Below, one piece after another: positions 33,523-42,250 of a stretch of 64,000 nt of DNA (positions are counted from its first letter, which is position 1; each line of letters starts with the position of its first letter). Under the pieces are notes generated by a model. The model had not been told where the DNA came from. It was given only the letters and a program-made list of their open reading frames with translations, and made no database searches. This stretch comes from JAAZZIT01 sp964480525. Lineage in GTDB: Bacteria; Bacillota; Clostridia; Oscillospirales; Ruminococcaceae. Where the stretch lies: positions 1-64,000 of the forward strand of contig CAYZOV010000008.1 of NCBI GenBank assembly GCA_964480525.1, read 5' to 3'. A program made the translations under genes and the position numbers.

Positions 33523-33550
33523 AAAGCCGTAGGAAAAATCCTACGACTTT
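33523..33550 (-). terminator. Terminator of the carboxypeptidase gene
   Basis: Stem AAAG-CGTAGGA/TCCTACG-CTTT with AAAA loop; a run of T follows on the minus strand. Confidence 0.82.
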
Positions 33551-33554
33551 AAAA

Positions 33555-35213
33555 TCAGTCCGCATAAACGGAAGTTATTCCCAAATATTCTTCAAGGCAA
33601 AGTCCCGATTCGTCAAGTTTTTTCGCCGTTTCAACCCCCAAATATCTTATGTGCCACGGTTCATACATAAAGCCTGTTTTGTCCTCTTTTCCCTGCGGAT
33701 AGCGGATTACGAAGCCGTATTTAACACAATTTGCTTCCAGCCACTTTTGTTCCGGTGTTCCCAAAAAAGCTTGGGAAGCCATGCACACGTCGATTGCCAA
33801 ACCTGTTTGGTGTTCGCTGTACCCCGGTCGTGCGGAATATGTTTCCACATATTCTTGGGACTGGTTCGGTCTTGCACGATATTTTTCATAAAGTTGTTTT
33901 TGGTAATCATAAGACCTATACCCCGATGCAATTGTAAGATTTATACCGTCTTTTTTTGCGTCGTTTTTCATTTTTTCAAATGCCTGTTGAGTTTCTTTTG
34001 TCAAACCCCCGCCTTGATTATAATTCTTCGGCACTCCGTATGTTTTATTAACCACCAAAATTCCGTCAATGTACGTCACATTTTTAACCTTGTTTTCTTC
34101 GTCCTCTTTAACCGTCACCGAAACGGCGCAAAAAACGTTGGGGTTTTCTTCCGACCTTGCGTAAATCGTACAATTTCCTGCCGAAACTCCCACAATTCCC
34201 GTGCTGTTGCCCTGTGTTTTCGTAACCGAAGCTATGGCGTTATCAGACGACGACCATTTGATATTTTTATTTTTAACATATTCAGGCAAAATTTGTGCGG
34301 TCACTTGCGCCGTTTCGCCCTCTTTAATTGTCACCGAAGTTTTGTCAAGTTTAATCTCTCCGACCTCCTCATAAACGCTAAGTTGCAAAATCGCCTGTTT
34401 TTGCGTCGCCTTATGCAAAGCCGTCACAACGGCGCTTCCACCCGACAAAGCGGTGATTTTTCCCGTTTGGTCGATTTGAGCCACGGTGTTTGGAAAAACG
34501 CTGTACTCAATTTCTTTGTCGCTTGTATCGGACGGGGAAAAAACAAGGACGGTTTGATAGGTTTCTCCCACCTTGATTTCTGCCGTGTTTTCCGAAAATT
34601 CAATATTTTCTAAAATCGCAACAACATTAAATTTCATCTGCGCCGACGCTCCGCTTTTTTCGTCGCTGACGGTTACGGTGGTTTCGCCAACGCCTTTTGC
34701 CACGACAACCCCGTCGTCATTTACGCCAACAACATTTTCGTCGTCGGTTTTGTATTCCAAATTCACGTCGCAAACGCCCAGAATCTCAACAGTCGGTTCT
34801 ATGGCGAAGCTGTCGCCTTTTTCAAGGGTGACTGTTTCCTGCGGCAAAGTGACATTAACCACCGCTTGCAAAACTTCAACAGTCGTCCACGCCTTTTTTC
34901 CGCTAAGGGTATGTTCGGCGGTTATTTGGGTTCTGCCCACATTTTTCGCCACAATTACGCCGTTTTGGTCAACCGTCGCCACATTTTCGTCGGCGGATTT
35001 ATACACCAATTTGTTATTCTTAACCTGTGGCGTTATGTTTGCCTTGACTTCCAAAGATTCGCCTATGTAAATTTTATGTTCGATTTCTTTAAAAAATACT
35101 CTTTCGGGAATATACGCCTTATACACAACGTAACTCACAACCAGCACCGCCAGCGTGACCAATCCCACCAAAACCAAAATATTTTTTCTTTTGTTTTTCT
35201 TTTTATCTTTCAT
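33555..35213 (-). CDS. M15-family D-alanyl-D-alanine carboxypeptidase with four Ig-like repeats
   Basis: The 552-residue surface enzyme has a basic N-terminus, a membrane anchor helix (about 11-32, ILVLVGLVTLAVLVVSYVV) and four Big_2-type bacterial Ig-like domains (about 40-115, 116-197, 198-281, 282-372; each with a V.A...G...ITA-type strand pattern). The VanY/DacB-type M15B peptidase is at about 385-545. Metal and catalytic motifs are intact: SGYRSYDYQ, SEHQTGLAIDV (SxHxxGxxxD) and EPWHIRY (ExWHxRY). It trims the terminal D-Ala from peptidoglycan stem peptides. Monocistronic. Nothing links it to glycopeptide resistance, as vanHAX genes are absent. Confidence 0.94.
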   Translation of the reverse strand: MKDKKKNKRKNILVLVGLVTLAVLVVSYVVYKAYIPERVFFKEIEHKIYIGESLEVKANITPQVKNNKLVYKSADENVATVDQNGVIVAKNVGRTQITAEHTLSGKKAWTTVEVLQAVVNVTLPQETVTLEKGDSFAIEPTVEILGVCDVNLEYKTDDENVVGVNDDGVVVAKGVGETTVTVSDEKSGASAQMKFNVVAILENIEFSENTAEIKVGETYQTVLVFSPSDTSDKEIEYSVFPNTVAQIDQTGKITALSGGSAVVTALHKATQKQAILQLSVYEEVGEIKLDKTSVTIKEGETAQVTAQILPEYVKNKNIKWSSSDNAIASVTKTQGNSTGIVGVSAGNCTIYARSEENPNVFCAVSVTVKEDEENKVKNVTYIDGILVVNKTYGVPKNYNQGGGLTKETQQAFEKMKNDAKKDGINLTIASGYRSYDYQKQLYEKYRARPNQSQEYVETYSARPGYSEHQTGLAIDVCMASQAFLGTPEQKWLEANCVKYGFVIRYPQGKEDKTGFMYEPWHIRYLGVETAKKLDESGLCLEEYLGITSVYAD

Positions 35214-35250
35214 TATTCGTTCTCCGATAATTTTTCATATTGTACTTCAT

Positions 35251-35279
35251 AGTTTACCACTAAGCGATAAAAAAATCAA
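35251..35279 (-). promoter_or_regulatory. Promoter for the carboxypeptidase gene
   Basis: Minus strand TTGATT (35274-35279), 17 bp, TAAACT (35251-35256) with extended AGTGG. Confidence 0.65.
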
Positions 35280-35293
35280 GGCGTACAACAAAA

Positions 35294-35323
35294 AAAGACG
35301 GGATTTTTCAACCCCGTCCTTTG
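35294..35323 (-). terminator. Terminator of the SGNH lipoprotein gene
   Basis: Stem AAAGACGGG/CCCGTC-TTT with T run on the minus strand, just past the stop at 35337. Confidence 0.8.
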
Positions 35324-35336
35324 AAATTTTTAAAAA

Positions 35337-36635
35337 TTAAGAAATAAGCAGGCTGTAAATGTCGAAGTTTGTTTTGCCTGTGTCTGCGATTTCGATAGTA
35401 ACAGTATGTTTTGCCGTTTCGTCAGACGTATAGAATTCTTCCATACAAGCATACGAACCCCAACCGCCTGTAAAGTCGGCGTTTATAGTCTTTACTTCCT
35501 GTCCGTCAACCGTAATCTTAGCCATACCGTATGTGCCGTCAACGTTCTTGTTGTAAACCATACCGATATTTCTTGCTTCAACCTCAAATGTAAATGTTCC
35601 GCCTGTGGTTGTACCCCAACCGTCTGTGAAGTTCTGGTAGAACGACGGCGTACCTGTAAATGCACCCTCGTCGGTAACAGTAACGCTTTCGCTGTTTCTG
35701 TTTGCAAGCGTTGCGTTTGCGTACTTGTCAGATGTCAATGCTTCAGGAAGCTCTGTTTTAACGGTCTTGTCGATATTATCCAAATCTTCCTTAACGCTGT
35801 TTACATAGCTGATAAGGAGCTGACCGAGCATTTTGTGTCCTGCGTCGTTCGGGTGGATATTGTCAGGTGAAATATCAGTCCACTTGAAGTTCCCTGCTTC
35901 GATTTCAGGCAAAACAGCGTCCTTATAGGAAATTACAGGCAAATCGTAATGCTCCGCAACTTCCATATGTGCGTTCCACGGACTTGTACCGTCCTCCATT
36001 GTCATTTCAACAAGGATAACTGCAGGGTTGTTTTCAGCAGACAAGCACTTTCTGACAAGGCTGTCAAGTGCTGTTTTGTAAAATTCGTTATCAACGTCGT
36101 TAATAAATTCAATAAAGATAATGTCAGGGTTGTTTGCGAGAACATCTCTTTCTGCTCTGTGAACAGCAAGGTATGTGTCTGTTGCGCCGATACCTGCGTT
36201 TACAGGGTTAGACATATAGGTTACGTTGTCCTCGAACCATCTTGAAAACTGGTATGTATACTGGTTAGACGACGAAGCGCTTGAACCTGCGGTGATTGAA
36301 TCCCCAAGATAGCAAACAGTCATGATTTCTCTTTTGTTGTCAAGAGCATACTGAAGTTTTGCAGCAAGTCTTGAACGGTCACCCTCACGGGCAACAGAAC
36401 GTATAATCATGTTTTCCGTAGGTCCGTCCTTTACGTCAATCGCTGTGTCTGAAACAGGTGCTTTCAATTGAGTATCGCCTCCGTTGTTGTCAGGTGTGGA
36501 AGAATCGTCCCCCGACGCTGTGGTTGTTGTGGTGGTTTCCTTTTCGTTGTTGCTTGAACTGTCGTTTCCACAGCCTGCAAGCATTGTTACGGAAAGAGAA
36601 AGTGCAACAAGAGTTGCTAATAATTTTTTAGCCAT
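35337..36635 (-). CDS. SGNH/GDSL-hydrolase lipoprotein
   Basis: A secreted lipoprotein of about 432 residues: signal peptide LLATLVALSLSVTMLAGC with lipobox LAGC, then a Thr/Ser/Asp linker. The SGNH domain (about 85-290) has block I VCYLGDSITAGSSASS (Ser nucleophile), block II Gly in NAGIGATD, block III FINDV in place of the usual GxND, and block V DNIHPNDAGH (Asp-His). A C-terminal beta-rich domain (about 300-432, GWGTTTGGTFTFEVEARN) may bind carbohydrate. Start ATG 36633-36635 with AAAGGA 8 nt upstream; the frame's earlier TTG lies inside the SD. Probably an acetyl or other carbohydrate esterase. Divergent from a second SGNH esterase gene. Confidence 0.9.
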   Translation of the reverse strand: MAKKLLATLVALSLSVTMLAGCGNDSSSNNEKETTTTTTASGDDSSTPDNNGGDTQLKAPVSDTAIDVKDGPTENMIIRSVAREGDRSRLAAKLQYALDNKREIMTVCYLGDSITAGSSASSSNQYTYQFSRWFEDNVTYMSNPVNAGIGATDTYLAVHRAERDVLANNPDIIFIEFINDVDNEFYKTALDSLVRKCLSAENNPAVILVEMTMEDGTSPWNAHMEVAEHYDLPVISYKDAVLPEIEAGNFKWTDISPDNIHPNDAGHKMLGQLLISYVNSVKEDLDNIDKTVKTELPEALTSDKYANATLANRNSESVTVTDEGAFTGTPSFYQNFTDGWGTTTGGTFTFEVEARNIGMVYNKNVDGTYGMAKITVDGQEVKTINADFTGGWGSYACMEEFYTSDETAKHTVTIEIADTGKTNFDIYSLLIS

Positions 36636-36673
36636 AGCAAAATTTCCTTTCAAAAAATAATTTTATCAATTCT

Positions 36674-36702
36674 ATTATATAGCTTTATTTTCCCGATTTC
36701 AA
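36674..36702 (-). promoter_or_regulatory. Promoter for the SGNH lipoprotein
   Basis: Minus strand TTGAAA (36697-36702), 17 bp, TATAAT (36674-36679). Confidence 0.78.
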
Positions 36703-36743
36703 GAGGTTTCATAAAAATTTTTAATTGTAATCGTTTAACCTGC

Positions 36744-36771
36744 TTGACTTTGACGAAGTTTATGTTAAAAT
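36744..36771 (+). promoter_or_regulatory. Promoter for the CE2-like esterase
   Basis: TTGACT (36744-36749), 16 bp, TAAAAT (36766-36771). Confidence 0.68.
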
Positions 36772-36809
36772 TAACTTAGACATTAAAAAACGAAAGGATT
36801 TTTTTCAAA

Positions 36810-37886
36810 ATGACGACGATAAAACCATCTGACAAAAATTTATACTATATGGGCAGAATAGATTTTTCAAACCCTGACAGGGTGAAATTTTTCTATTCAG
36901 GCTCGCTTGTAAAAATCAATTTCAAAGGCACAGGCTTAAAGGCGAAAATTTTAAACCGCAAGTTTTACAACATTATGGAACTCGGCGTAATTTGCGACGG
37001 TTTTGAAAGCAAGGTTACGTTTGACAAAAACGACGAGGAAATCACACTTTGTCTTGCGCAAAATCTGGAAAACACCGCCCACTCGGTGACATTTTTCAAA
37101 AGACAGGACGCAACCCACTATTTTGAATTTTTAGGTTTTGAAATTGATGGCGAAAACGCACAGATTCTTCCGCCATCTCCTAAGCCGTCAAGACGTATCG
37201 AAGTTTTCGGCGACAGCGTTTCGGCAGGTGCTGTGTGCGAAGCCACCGATTTTACGGGCAAATGCGACCCTGACGGACACGACGGAATTTACGACAATTC
37301 GTGGCATTCTTACATTTCAATCACCGCAAGAAATTTAGGCGCCGAACTTCACAACAACGCACAGGGCGGAATTGCGTTATTTGACGGAAGTGGCTACTAT
37401 CACGCACCCGATTTTATCGGCGTTGAATCAACCTATGACAAGCTGTGCTATTTCCCTGAAGGGGGCGTTTCGCCGTGGGATTTTTCACGCTACGACCCGC
37501 ACATTGTTGTGTTTGCGTTCGGTCAAAACGACAACCACCACGATGGTTACGAGGACTTTGAAATTTCCGACCCCGAATACCGTGCGAGATGGAAAAAGCG
37601 TTACAAAGAAGTGCTTTTAGACATAAAAAGTCGTTACGAAAACCCGACCTTTATCCTTATCACAACGGTTTTAATGCACGACCCCGACCGTGACGTGGCT
37701 ATCGAAGAAATCAAAAACGAGCTTATCGGCGACGGTCTTATGCCAAAGGACAAGCTGTACCATTTTATGTTTACACGAAACGGCAAAGCCACACCGGGAC
37801 ACCCACGAATTGCCGAACAATGCGAAATGGCGGAAGAACTCACCGCATTTATTTCAAGTTTCGGCGACAAAATCTGGCAAAAATAA
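36810..37886 (+). CDS. CE2-type carbohydrate esterase (SGNH hydrolase with N-terminal jelly-roll)
   Basis: The 358-residue protein has an N-terminal beta-sandwich (about 10-115, YYMGRIDFSNPDRVKFFYSG) and a C-terminal SGNH domain: RRIEVFGDSVSAGA (Ser), NNAQGGIAL (Gly), VFAFGQNDNH (Asn) and GHPRIAEQ near the end (His). This two-domain order matches carbohydrate esterase family 2 acetyl-xylan esterases. No signal peptide or lipobox is visible, so it looks intracellular, perhaps deacetylating imported oligosaccharides (inference). SD GAAAGGA is about 13 nt before ATG. It is single and closed by a terminator. Confidence 0.88.
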   Translation: MTTIKPSDKNLYYMGRIDFSNPDRVKFFYSGSLVKINFKGTGLKAKILNRKFYNIMELGVICDGFESKVTFDKNDEEITLCLAQNLENTAHSVTFFKRQDATHYFEFLGFEIDGENAQILPPSPKPSRRIEVFGDSVSAGAVCEATDFTGKCDPDGHDGIYDNSWHSYISITARNLGAELHNNAQGGIALFDGSGYYHAPDFIGVESTYDKLCYFPEGGVSPWDFSRYDPHIVVFAFGQNDNHHDGYEDFEISDPEYRARWKKRYKEVLLDIKSRYENPTFILITTVLMHDPDRDVAIEEIKNELIGDGLMPKDKLYHFMFTRNGKATPGHPRIAEQCEMAEELTAFISSFGDKIWQK

Positions 37887-37914
37887 CTTTTTAAATACTT
37901 TCACACAAAAAAAC

Positions 37915-37952
37915 AAGTCTGGCGGAATTTCTTCCGACAGACTTTTCTTTTT
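37915..37952. terminator. Bidirectional terminator between the CE2 esterase and acpP
   Basis: Stem AAGTCTG-CGGAA/TTCCG-CAGACTT (37915-37944), T-rich tract on the plus side and A run before it. Confidence 0.83.
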
Positions 37953-37965
37953 AAAAAACGAATTA

Positions 37966-38187
37966 TTAAGCTTCGATAAGCTTAACGATGTCGCCAACTG
38001 TTTTTACGTTTTCAACCTGGTCATCAGGAATTTCAACTCCGAATTCGTCTTCAAAAGACATTACCAAGTCAACAATGTCGAGTGAATCAGCACCCAAGTC
38101 CTCTGTGATAGACGCCTCAAGTGTAACCTTGTCTTCTTCAACGTCAAGCTGGTCAACGATAATAGCTTTTACCTTATCAAATACCAT
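37966..38187 (-). CDS. acpP: Acyl carrier protein
   Basis: The 73-residue acidic protein carries the growing acyl chain on phosphopantetheine at Ser in LGADSLDIVDLVMSFEDEFG (Ser near residue 35). Full length. It is the last gene of the fab-acc operon, 72 bp after accA, with SD GGAGGG. In many Clostridia acpP lies between fabH and fabK; here it has moved to the end. Confidence 0.97.
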   Translation of the reverse strand: MVFDKVKAIIVDQLDVEEDKVTLEASITEDLGADSLDIVDLVMSFEDEFGVEIPDDQVENVKTVGDIVKLIEA

Positions 38188-38259
38188 TTAAAATACCCTC
38201 CTTTGGTGGAAATATTTATTATTACGCCAGAGATTAAACCCTTTGCGTATAATTCAAAA

Positions 38260-39066
38260 TCAGTTTTCTTCAAATTCGCCTATCTTTCTAAACTTAGTAT
38301 ACCTTTCATTTAGCATTTCGTCAAGTGGTTTTTGAGAATTTCTTTCCAAAGCTTTTGAAATATACTCGGAAATGTTCTCCGCCGTAGCCACAGGGTCGTT
38401 GTGCGCCCCACCACAAGCCTCATCAATAATATAATCACAAATTTGAAGTTTTGTCAAGTCCTCTGCCGTAATTTTCAAAACATTACAAGCCTCACGTTCT
38501 CTGGTTGCGTCTTTCCACAAAATTGACGCACAACCACGAGGAGAAATTACGGAATAAAGCGCATTTTCAAGCATTGCAAGTTCGTCGCACACCGCAAGAG
38601 CCAACGCTCCGCCGCTTCCGCCCTCACCCAGAATAATGGTGATAACAGGTGTTTTAAGGGACATAAATTCCATCAGATTTTTTGCGATAGCTTCGCCCTG
38701 ACCTCTTTGTTCGGCTTCGATTCCGCAAAACGCTCCCGAAGTATCTACCAAACAAATTACAGGTCGGTGGAATTTTTCCGCTTGTTTTGCAAGTCTTAAA
38801 GCCTTTCTGTACCCCTCGGGGTGTGGCATACCGAAATTTGACGCCTTGTTTTCTTCAAGGTTTCTGCCCTTTACCGTTGCAATAACCGTCACGGGTTTTC
38901 CCTTGAAATAACCCACTCCGCCGATAATTGCACCGTCGTCGCCGTAGAGCCTATCGCCGTGCATTTCGTAAAAGTCGTCAAAAATTTCAGGAATATAATC
39001 CCTCGCTGTCGGTCTGTTCTTATGTCTGATTATATCAAGACGTTCACAAGCTGTCAAATTATTCAT
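38260..39066 (-). CDS. accA: Acetyl-CoA carboxylase carboxyltransferase subunit alpha
   Basis: The 268-residue crotonase-fold subunit transfers the carboxyl group from biotin to acetyl-CoA. Motifs: GYFKGKPVTVIATVKGR, FGMPHPEGYRKALRL, LVDTSGAFCGIEAEQRGQGEAI and GEGGSGGALALAVCD. The C-terminus is short compared with E. coli AccA (319 residues), as in other Firmicutes. It overlaps accD by 8 bp (ATGAATAA), suggesting coupled and stoichiometric translation. Confidence 0.97.
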   Translation of the reverse strand: MNNLTACERLDIIRHKNRPTARDYIPEIFDDFYEMHGDRLYGDDGAIIGGVGYFKGKPVTVIATVKGRNLEENKASNFGMPHPEGYRKALRLAKQAEKFHRPVICLVDTSGAFCGIEAEQRGQGEAIAKNLMEFMSLKTPVITIILGEGGSGGALALAVCDELAMLENALYSVISPRGCASILWKDATREREACNVLKITAEDLTKLQICDYIIDEACGGAHNDPVATAENISEYISKALERNSQKPLDEMLNERYTKFRKIGEFEEN

Positions 39067-39928
39067 CTGTTTTTACCTCCCTGTGAAGTCTTAAAAGGTG
39101 TGCCAAAGTACGTCTTAACTTTCGACGGTCAACAATCATATCCACAAAGCCGTGTTCCAGCAAGAACTCTGCCGACTGAAAATCGTCGGGAAGTCTTTGT
39201 CTGATTGTACCCTCGATAACTCTACGTCCTGCAAAGCCGATAAGAACCTTAGGCTCTGCGATAATTATATCGCCCACCGACGCAAAGGACGCAGTTACAC
39301 CGCCTGTTGTCGGGTCGGTCATAACCGAAATATACAAAAGTCCCGCTTCGCTGTGACGTTCAGCCGCAGCACAGGTTTTTGCCATTTGCATTAAAGACAC
39401 AATTCCCTCTTGCATTCTGGCACCGCCCGAACAGGTAAACATAATCACAGGAAGTCTTTTTTCGGTTGCGTACTCAAAGGCACGGGTGATTTTTTCACCC
39501 ACAACGCTACCCATTGAACCCATCATATAATTTGAATCCATAATTCCGATAACGCATTTTTCTCCGCCGATAGTACATTCCCCCGTGATAACAGCGTCTT
39601 TAAGCCCTGTTTTTTCACGCAGTTCCGCCTGTTTTTGGTCATATCCCTCAAATTCGATAGGGTTTTTGCTTGTCATTCCCCCGTCAAATTCTTTAAAGCT
39701 ATCCTTATCAACAGTTATTTCAAGACGTTCACGGCAACCGAGCCTTGAATGATAATTACAATTAACGCAAACTTTGCCGTTGTTTTCAAAATCCTCTTTG
39801 AAAACAACGTTTGAACATCTCGGACATTTGAACATCAAATCCTTTGGTATAGCCGTTTTCTTTTTGTCCTCGGTGTTTTGGTCGCCGTTAAATCTGGTTT
39901 TTACTACTGAAAACAAATCCTCCAGCAT
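39059..39928 (-). CDS. accD: Acetyl-CoA carboxylase carboxyltransferase subunit beta
   Basis: The 289-residue beta subunit has an N-terminal four-Cys zinc finger (CPRCSN...CVNCNYHS, about 35-58) and the crotonase-fold core (GGEKCVIGIMDSNYMMGSMGSVVGEK in blocks, TCSGGARMQEGIVSLMQMAKT, DPTTGGVTASFASVGDI). SD AAGGAGGGG precedes ATG. Upstream partner accC is 31 bp away. Full length and intact. Confidence 0.97.
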   Translation of the reverse strand: MLEDLFSVVKTRFNGDQNTEDKKKTAIPKDLMFKCPRCSNVVFKEDFENNGKVCVNCNYHSRLGCRERLEITVDKDSFKEFDGGMTSKNPIEFEGYDQKQAELREKTGLKDAVITGECTIGGEKCVIGIMDSNYMMGSMGSVVGEKITRAFEYATEKRLPVIMFTCSGGARMQEGIVSLMQMAKTCAAAERHSEAGLLYISVMTDPTTGGVTASFASVGDIIIAEPKVLIGFAGRRVIEGTIRQRLPDDFQSAEFLLEHGFVDMIVDRRKLRRTLAHLLRLHREVKTDE

Positions 39929-39959
39929 TGTAAAACCCCTCCTTGCATTTTGCTAAAAG

Positions 39960-41306
39960 TTAATACTTTATTTCTTCTCTGCCCAAATAACCGTTGTCAT
40001 AATCGCCCCTCAAAAAGCCGTCGCAACGGATAAGACCCAGTTGAAAATCAATATTTGTACAAACTCCGTCAACAATAAATTCCGACAATGCCCATTTCAT
40101 CTTTGCAATCGCCTCGTCACGGTTTGCGCCGTAAACAATAAGTTTTCCAATCATTGAATCATAATACGGCGAAATTTCGTAACCCTGATAAACTGCGCTG
40201 TCAATTCTTATGCCCATTCCCCCAGGAGTATGCAAGCTTTTAATAACCCCCGGTGACGGACGGAAATTAAGACGTGGATTTTCTGCGTTAATACGGCACT
40301 CTATGGCGTGACCCTTAACCTGAATATCCTCCTGTTTGTATTCAAGTTTTTCCCCCATAGCGATAAGAAGTTGTTGTTTAACAAGGTCAACCCCTGTCAC
40401 AGCCTCGGTAATCGGGTGTTCAACCTGAATACGGGTGTTCATTTCCATAAAGTAATAATTTAGATTTTTGTCAACCAAAAATTCAATCGTACCTGCGTTT
40501 ACATAACCGCAAGCCTTTGCCGCAGCCACAGCGGATTTGCCCATTTTTTCACGAAGTTCAGCCGTCATAATCGGCGACGGAGTTTCCTCCAAAACCTTTT
40601 GGTTACGTCTTTGCATAGAACAATCACGTTCGCCCAGATGAATAACGTTTCCGTGTTCGTCAGCAAGAATTTGTATTTCAATATGCTTAGGGTTTTGGAT
40701 AAATTTTTCGATATAAATTTCGTCGTTTCCAAAACAAGCCATAGCTTCTTGTTTTGCCGCAGTAATCTGGGATTCAAGTTCGGTTTCGTCATTTACAATA
40801 CGAATCCCACGACCGCCGCCGCCTGCGGACGCCTTAACCATAACAGGATATCCGATTTTGCCGGCTAAATCGTATGCGTAATCAATGTTATTTACAGCAC
40901 CGTCCGAGCCCTCGATAACAGGCACGCCTGCGTTTTTCATTGTTTCCTTTGCCTGTGCCTTGTCGCCCAGCATTTCAATGCTTTCAGGGTACGGGCCTAT
41001 AAATTTAATACCGCATTTTGCACACATTCTTGCAAAGGTCGGGTTTTCGGACAAAAATCCAAATCCGGGGTGTACTGCGTCCGCACCTGTCACCTCGCAA
41101 GCCGAAATAATAGCTTTCATATTAAGATAACTGTCCTTGCTCTGGGCAGGGCCTATGCACACAGCCTCGTCTGCAATTTTTGCGTGAAGTGCGTTTTTAT
41201 CGGCGGTAGAATACACAGCCACCGTATGGATTCCAAGTTCACGACAAGCACGAATAACCCGTACTGCGATTTCTCCACGATTTGCAATAAGTACCTTTTT
41301 AAACAT
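39960..41306 (-). CDS. accC: Biotin carboxylase
   Basis: An ATP-grasp enzyme, 448 residues, that carboxylates the biotin of AccB. N-terminal KVLIANRGEIAVRVIRACRELG, the ATP lid KASAGGGGRGIRIV (about 158-171), EKFIQNPKHIEIQILADEHGN, MQRRNQKVLEETPSP, and the catalytic NTRIQVEHPITE are all present. Full length. Part of fab-acc operon. Confidence 0.98.
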   Translation of the reverse strand: MFKKVLIANRGEIAVRVIRACRELGIHTVAVYSTADKNALHAKIADEAVCIGPAQSKDSYLNMKAIISACEVTGADAVHPGFGFLSENPTFARMCAKCGIKFIGPYPESIEMLGDKAQAKETMKNAGVPVIEGSDGAVNNIDYAYDLAGKIGYPVMVKASAGGGGRGIRIVNDETELESQITAAKQEAMACFGNDEIYIEKFIQNPKHIEIQILADEHGNVIHLGERDCSMQRRNQKVLEETPSPIMTAELREKMGKSAVAAAKACGYVNAGTIEFLVDKNLNYYFMEMNTRIQVEHPITEAVTGVDLVKQQLLIAMGEKLEYKQEDIQVKGHAIECRINAENPRLNFRPSPGVIKSLHTPGGMGIRIDSAVYQGYEISPYYDSMIGKLIVYGANRDEAIAKMKWALSEFIVDGVCTNIDFQLGLIRCDGFLRGDYDNGYLGREEIKY

Positions 41307-41321
41307 ATCTCATTTTCCTTT

Positions 41322-41753
41322 TTACTTGATAGCAAATGTAATTTCCGCCGAAACAGCCTTTTTGCCGTTTACGGACGCAACAGCCTGACCTACGCCGATA
41401 GGCCCTTTAACACGAATAATTTCAACCTCAATGTCAAGCTTATCCCCCGGAACAACCTGTTGACGGAATTTACAGTTGTTAATTCCACCGAAAAATCCGA
41501 TTTTGCCTTTGTTTTCAGGCAAAGCAAGCAAAGCCACCGCCCCTGCCTGTGCGCACATTTCAAGCATTAAAACCCCCGGTGTAACGGGATAATCGGGAAA
41601 ATGCCCCTTAAACCAAAAGTCATCTTCCTTAATATATTTTGTGGCAACAACACGTTTGCCCAGTTCAAGCTCGTTAATTTCATCTATCAAAAGAAACGGG
41701 TCACGGTGAGGAATAATCTCCATAATCTGTTCCTTGTTCATCAGTACCGCCAT
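41322..41753 (-). CDS. fabZ: 3-hydroxyacyl-ACP dehydratase FabZ
   Basis: The 143-residue hot-dog-fold dehydratase has catalytic His in IIPHRDPFLLID and Glu in HFPDYPVTPGVLMLEMCAQ. Full length. It sits between accB and accC, the standard clostridial/streptococcal order. Confidence 0.97.
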   Translation of the reverse strand: MAVLMNKEQIMEIIPHRDPFLLIDEINELELGKRVVATKYIKEDDFWFKGHFPDYPVTPGVLMLEMCAQAGAVALLALPENKGKIGFFGGINNCKFRQQVVPGDKLDIEVEIIRVKGPIGVGQAVASVNGKKAVSAEITFAIK

Positions 41754-41768
41754 AATAACCCTCTTTTC

Positions 41769-42239
41769 TTAGCCTATAATCATCATCGGCTGGTCGTACT
41801 CAACGGTGTCGCCGTTTGACACCAAAATTTCCTTAACTGTGCCGTCAAATTCGCTCTGAACCTCGTTCATCACTTTCATTGATTCGATAATAAACAAAAC
41901 GTCCCCTTGTTTAACCTGACTTCCCACTTTTACAAACGGAGCCTTGTCAGGTGCCGAAGCAGAGTAAAATGTGCCTATTATAGGACTTTTTACAACATTT
42001 CCGTTTGGCACGTTCACAGCGTTTTCGCTCTTAGGTTCTATCGGCGTCGTAGCCACAGCGTTGTTAAAAATCGGTGCAGGCATACCCATTGGCGGTGGAG
42101 GTGGAGGACATTTTTTGCCCTTAATTGTAAACTTTACGTCCTGTGCCTCAATTGAAATTTCCGAAAGTTCCTTTTCGTTTACAATGTCAGCAAGCTTTTC
42201 GATATTTTCAAAAGTAAAATCAAAATCAATCTTTGCCAT
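41769..42239 (-). CDS. accB: Biotin carboxyl carrier protein of acetyl-CoA carboxylase
   Basis: A 156-residue carrier with the C-terminal biotinyl domain (about 82-156). The biotin Lys lies in IIESMKVMNEVQSE (near residue 120), with Ser and Val at the positions more often Ala and Met (EAMKMMN). A Pro-rich hinge includes six consecutive prolines after a Cys (KKCPPPPPPMGM). N-terminal 40 residues give the protein partner domain. Intact; SD GGAG. Confidence 0.96.
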   Translation of the reverse strand: MAKIDFDFTFENIEKLADIVNEKELSEISIEAQDVKFTIKGKKCPPPPPPMGMPAPIFNNAVATTPIEPKSENAVNVPNGNVVKSPIIGTFYSASAPDKAPFVKVGSQVKQGDVLFIIESMKVMNEVQSEFDGTVKEILVSNGDTVEYDQPMMIIG

Positions 42240-42250
42240 AGAAATTCTCC

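Noticed and set aside
33555..35213. Vancomycin-resistance vanY
   Set aside because: M15 carboxypeptidases are widespread wall enzymes and no vanR/S/H/A/X genes are nearby.
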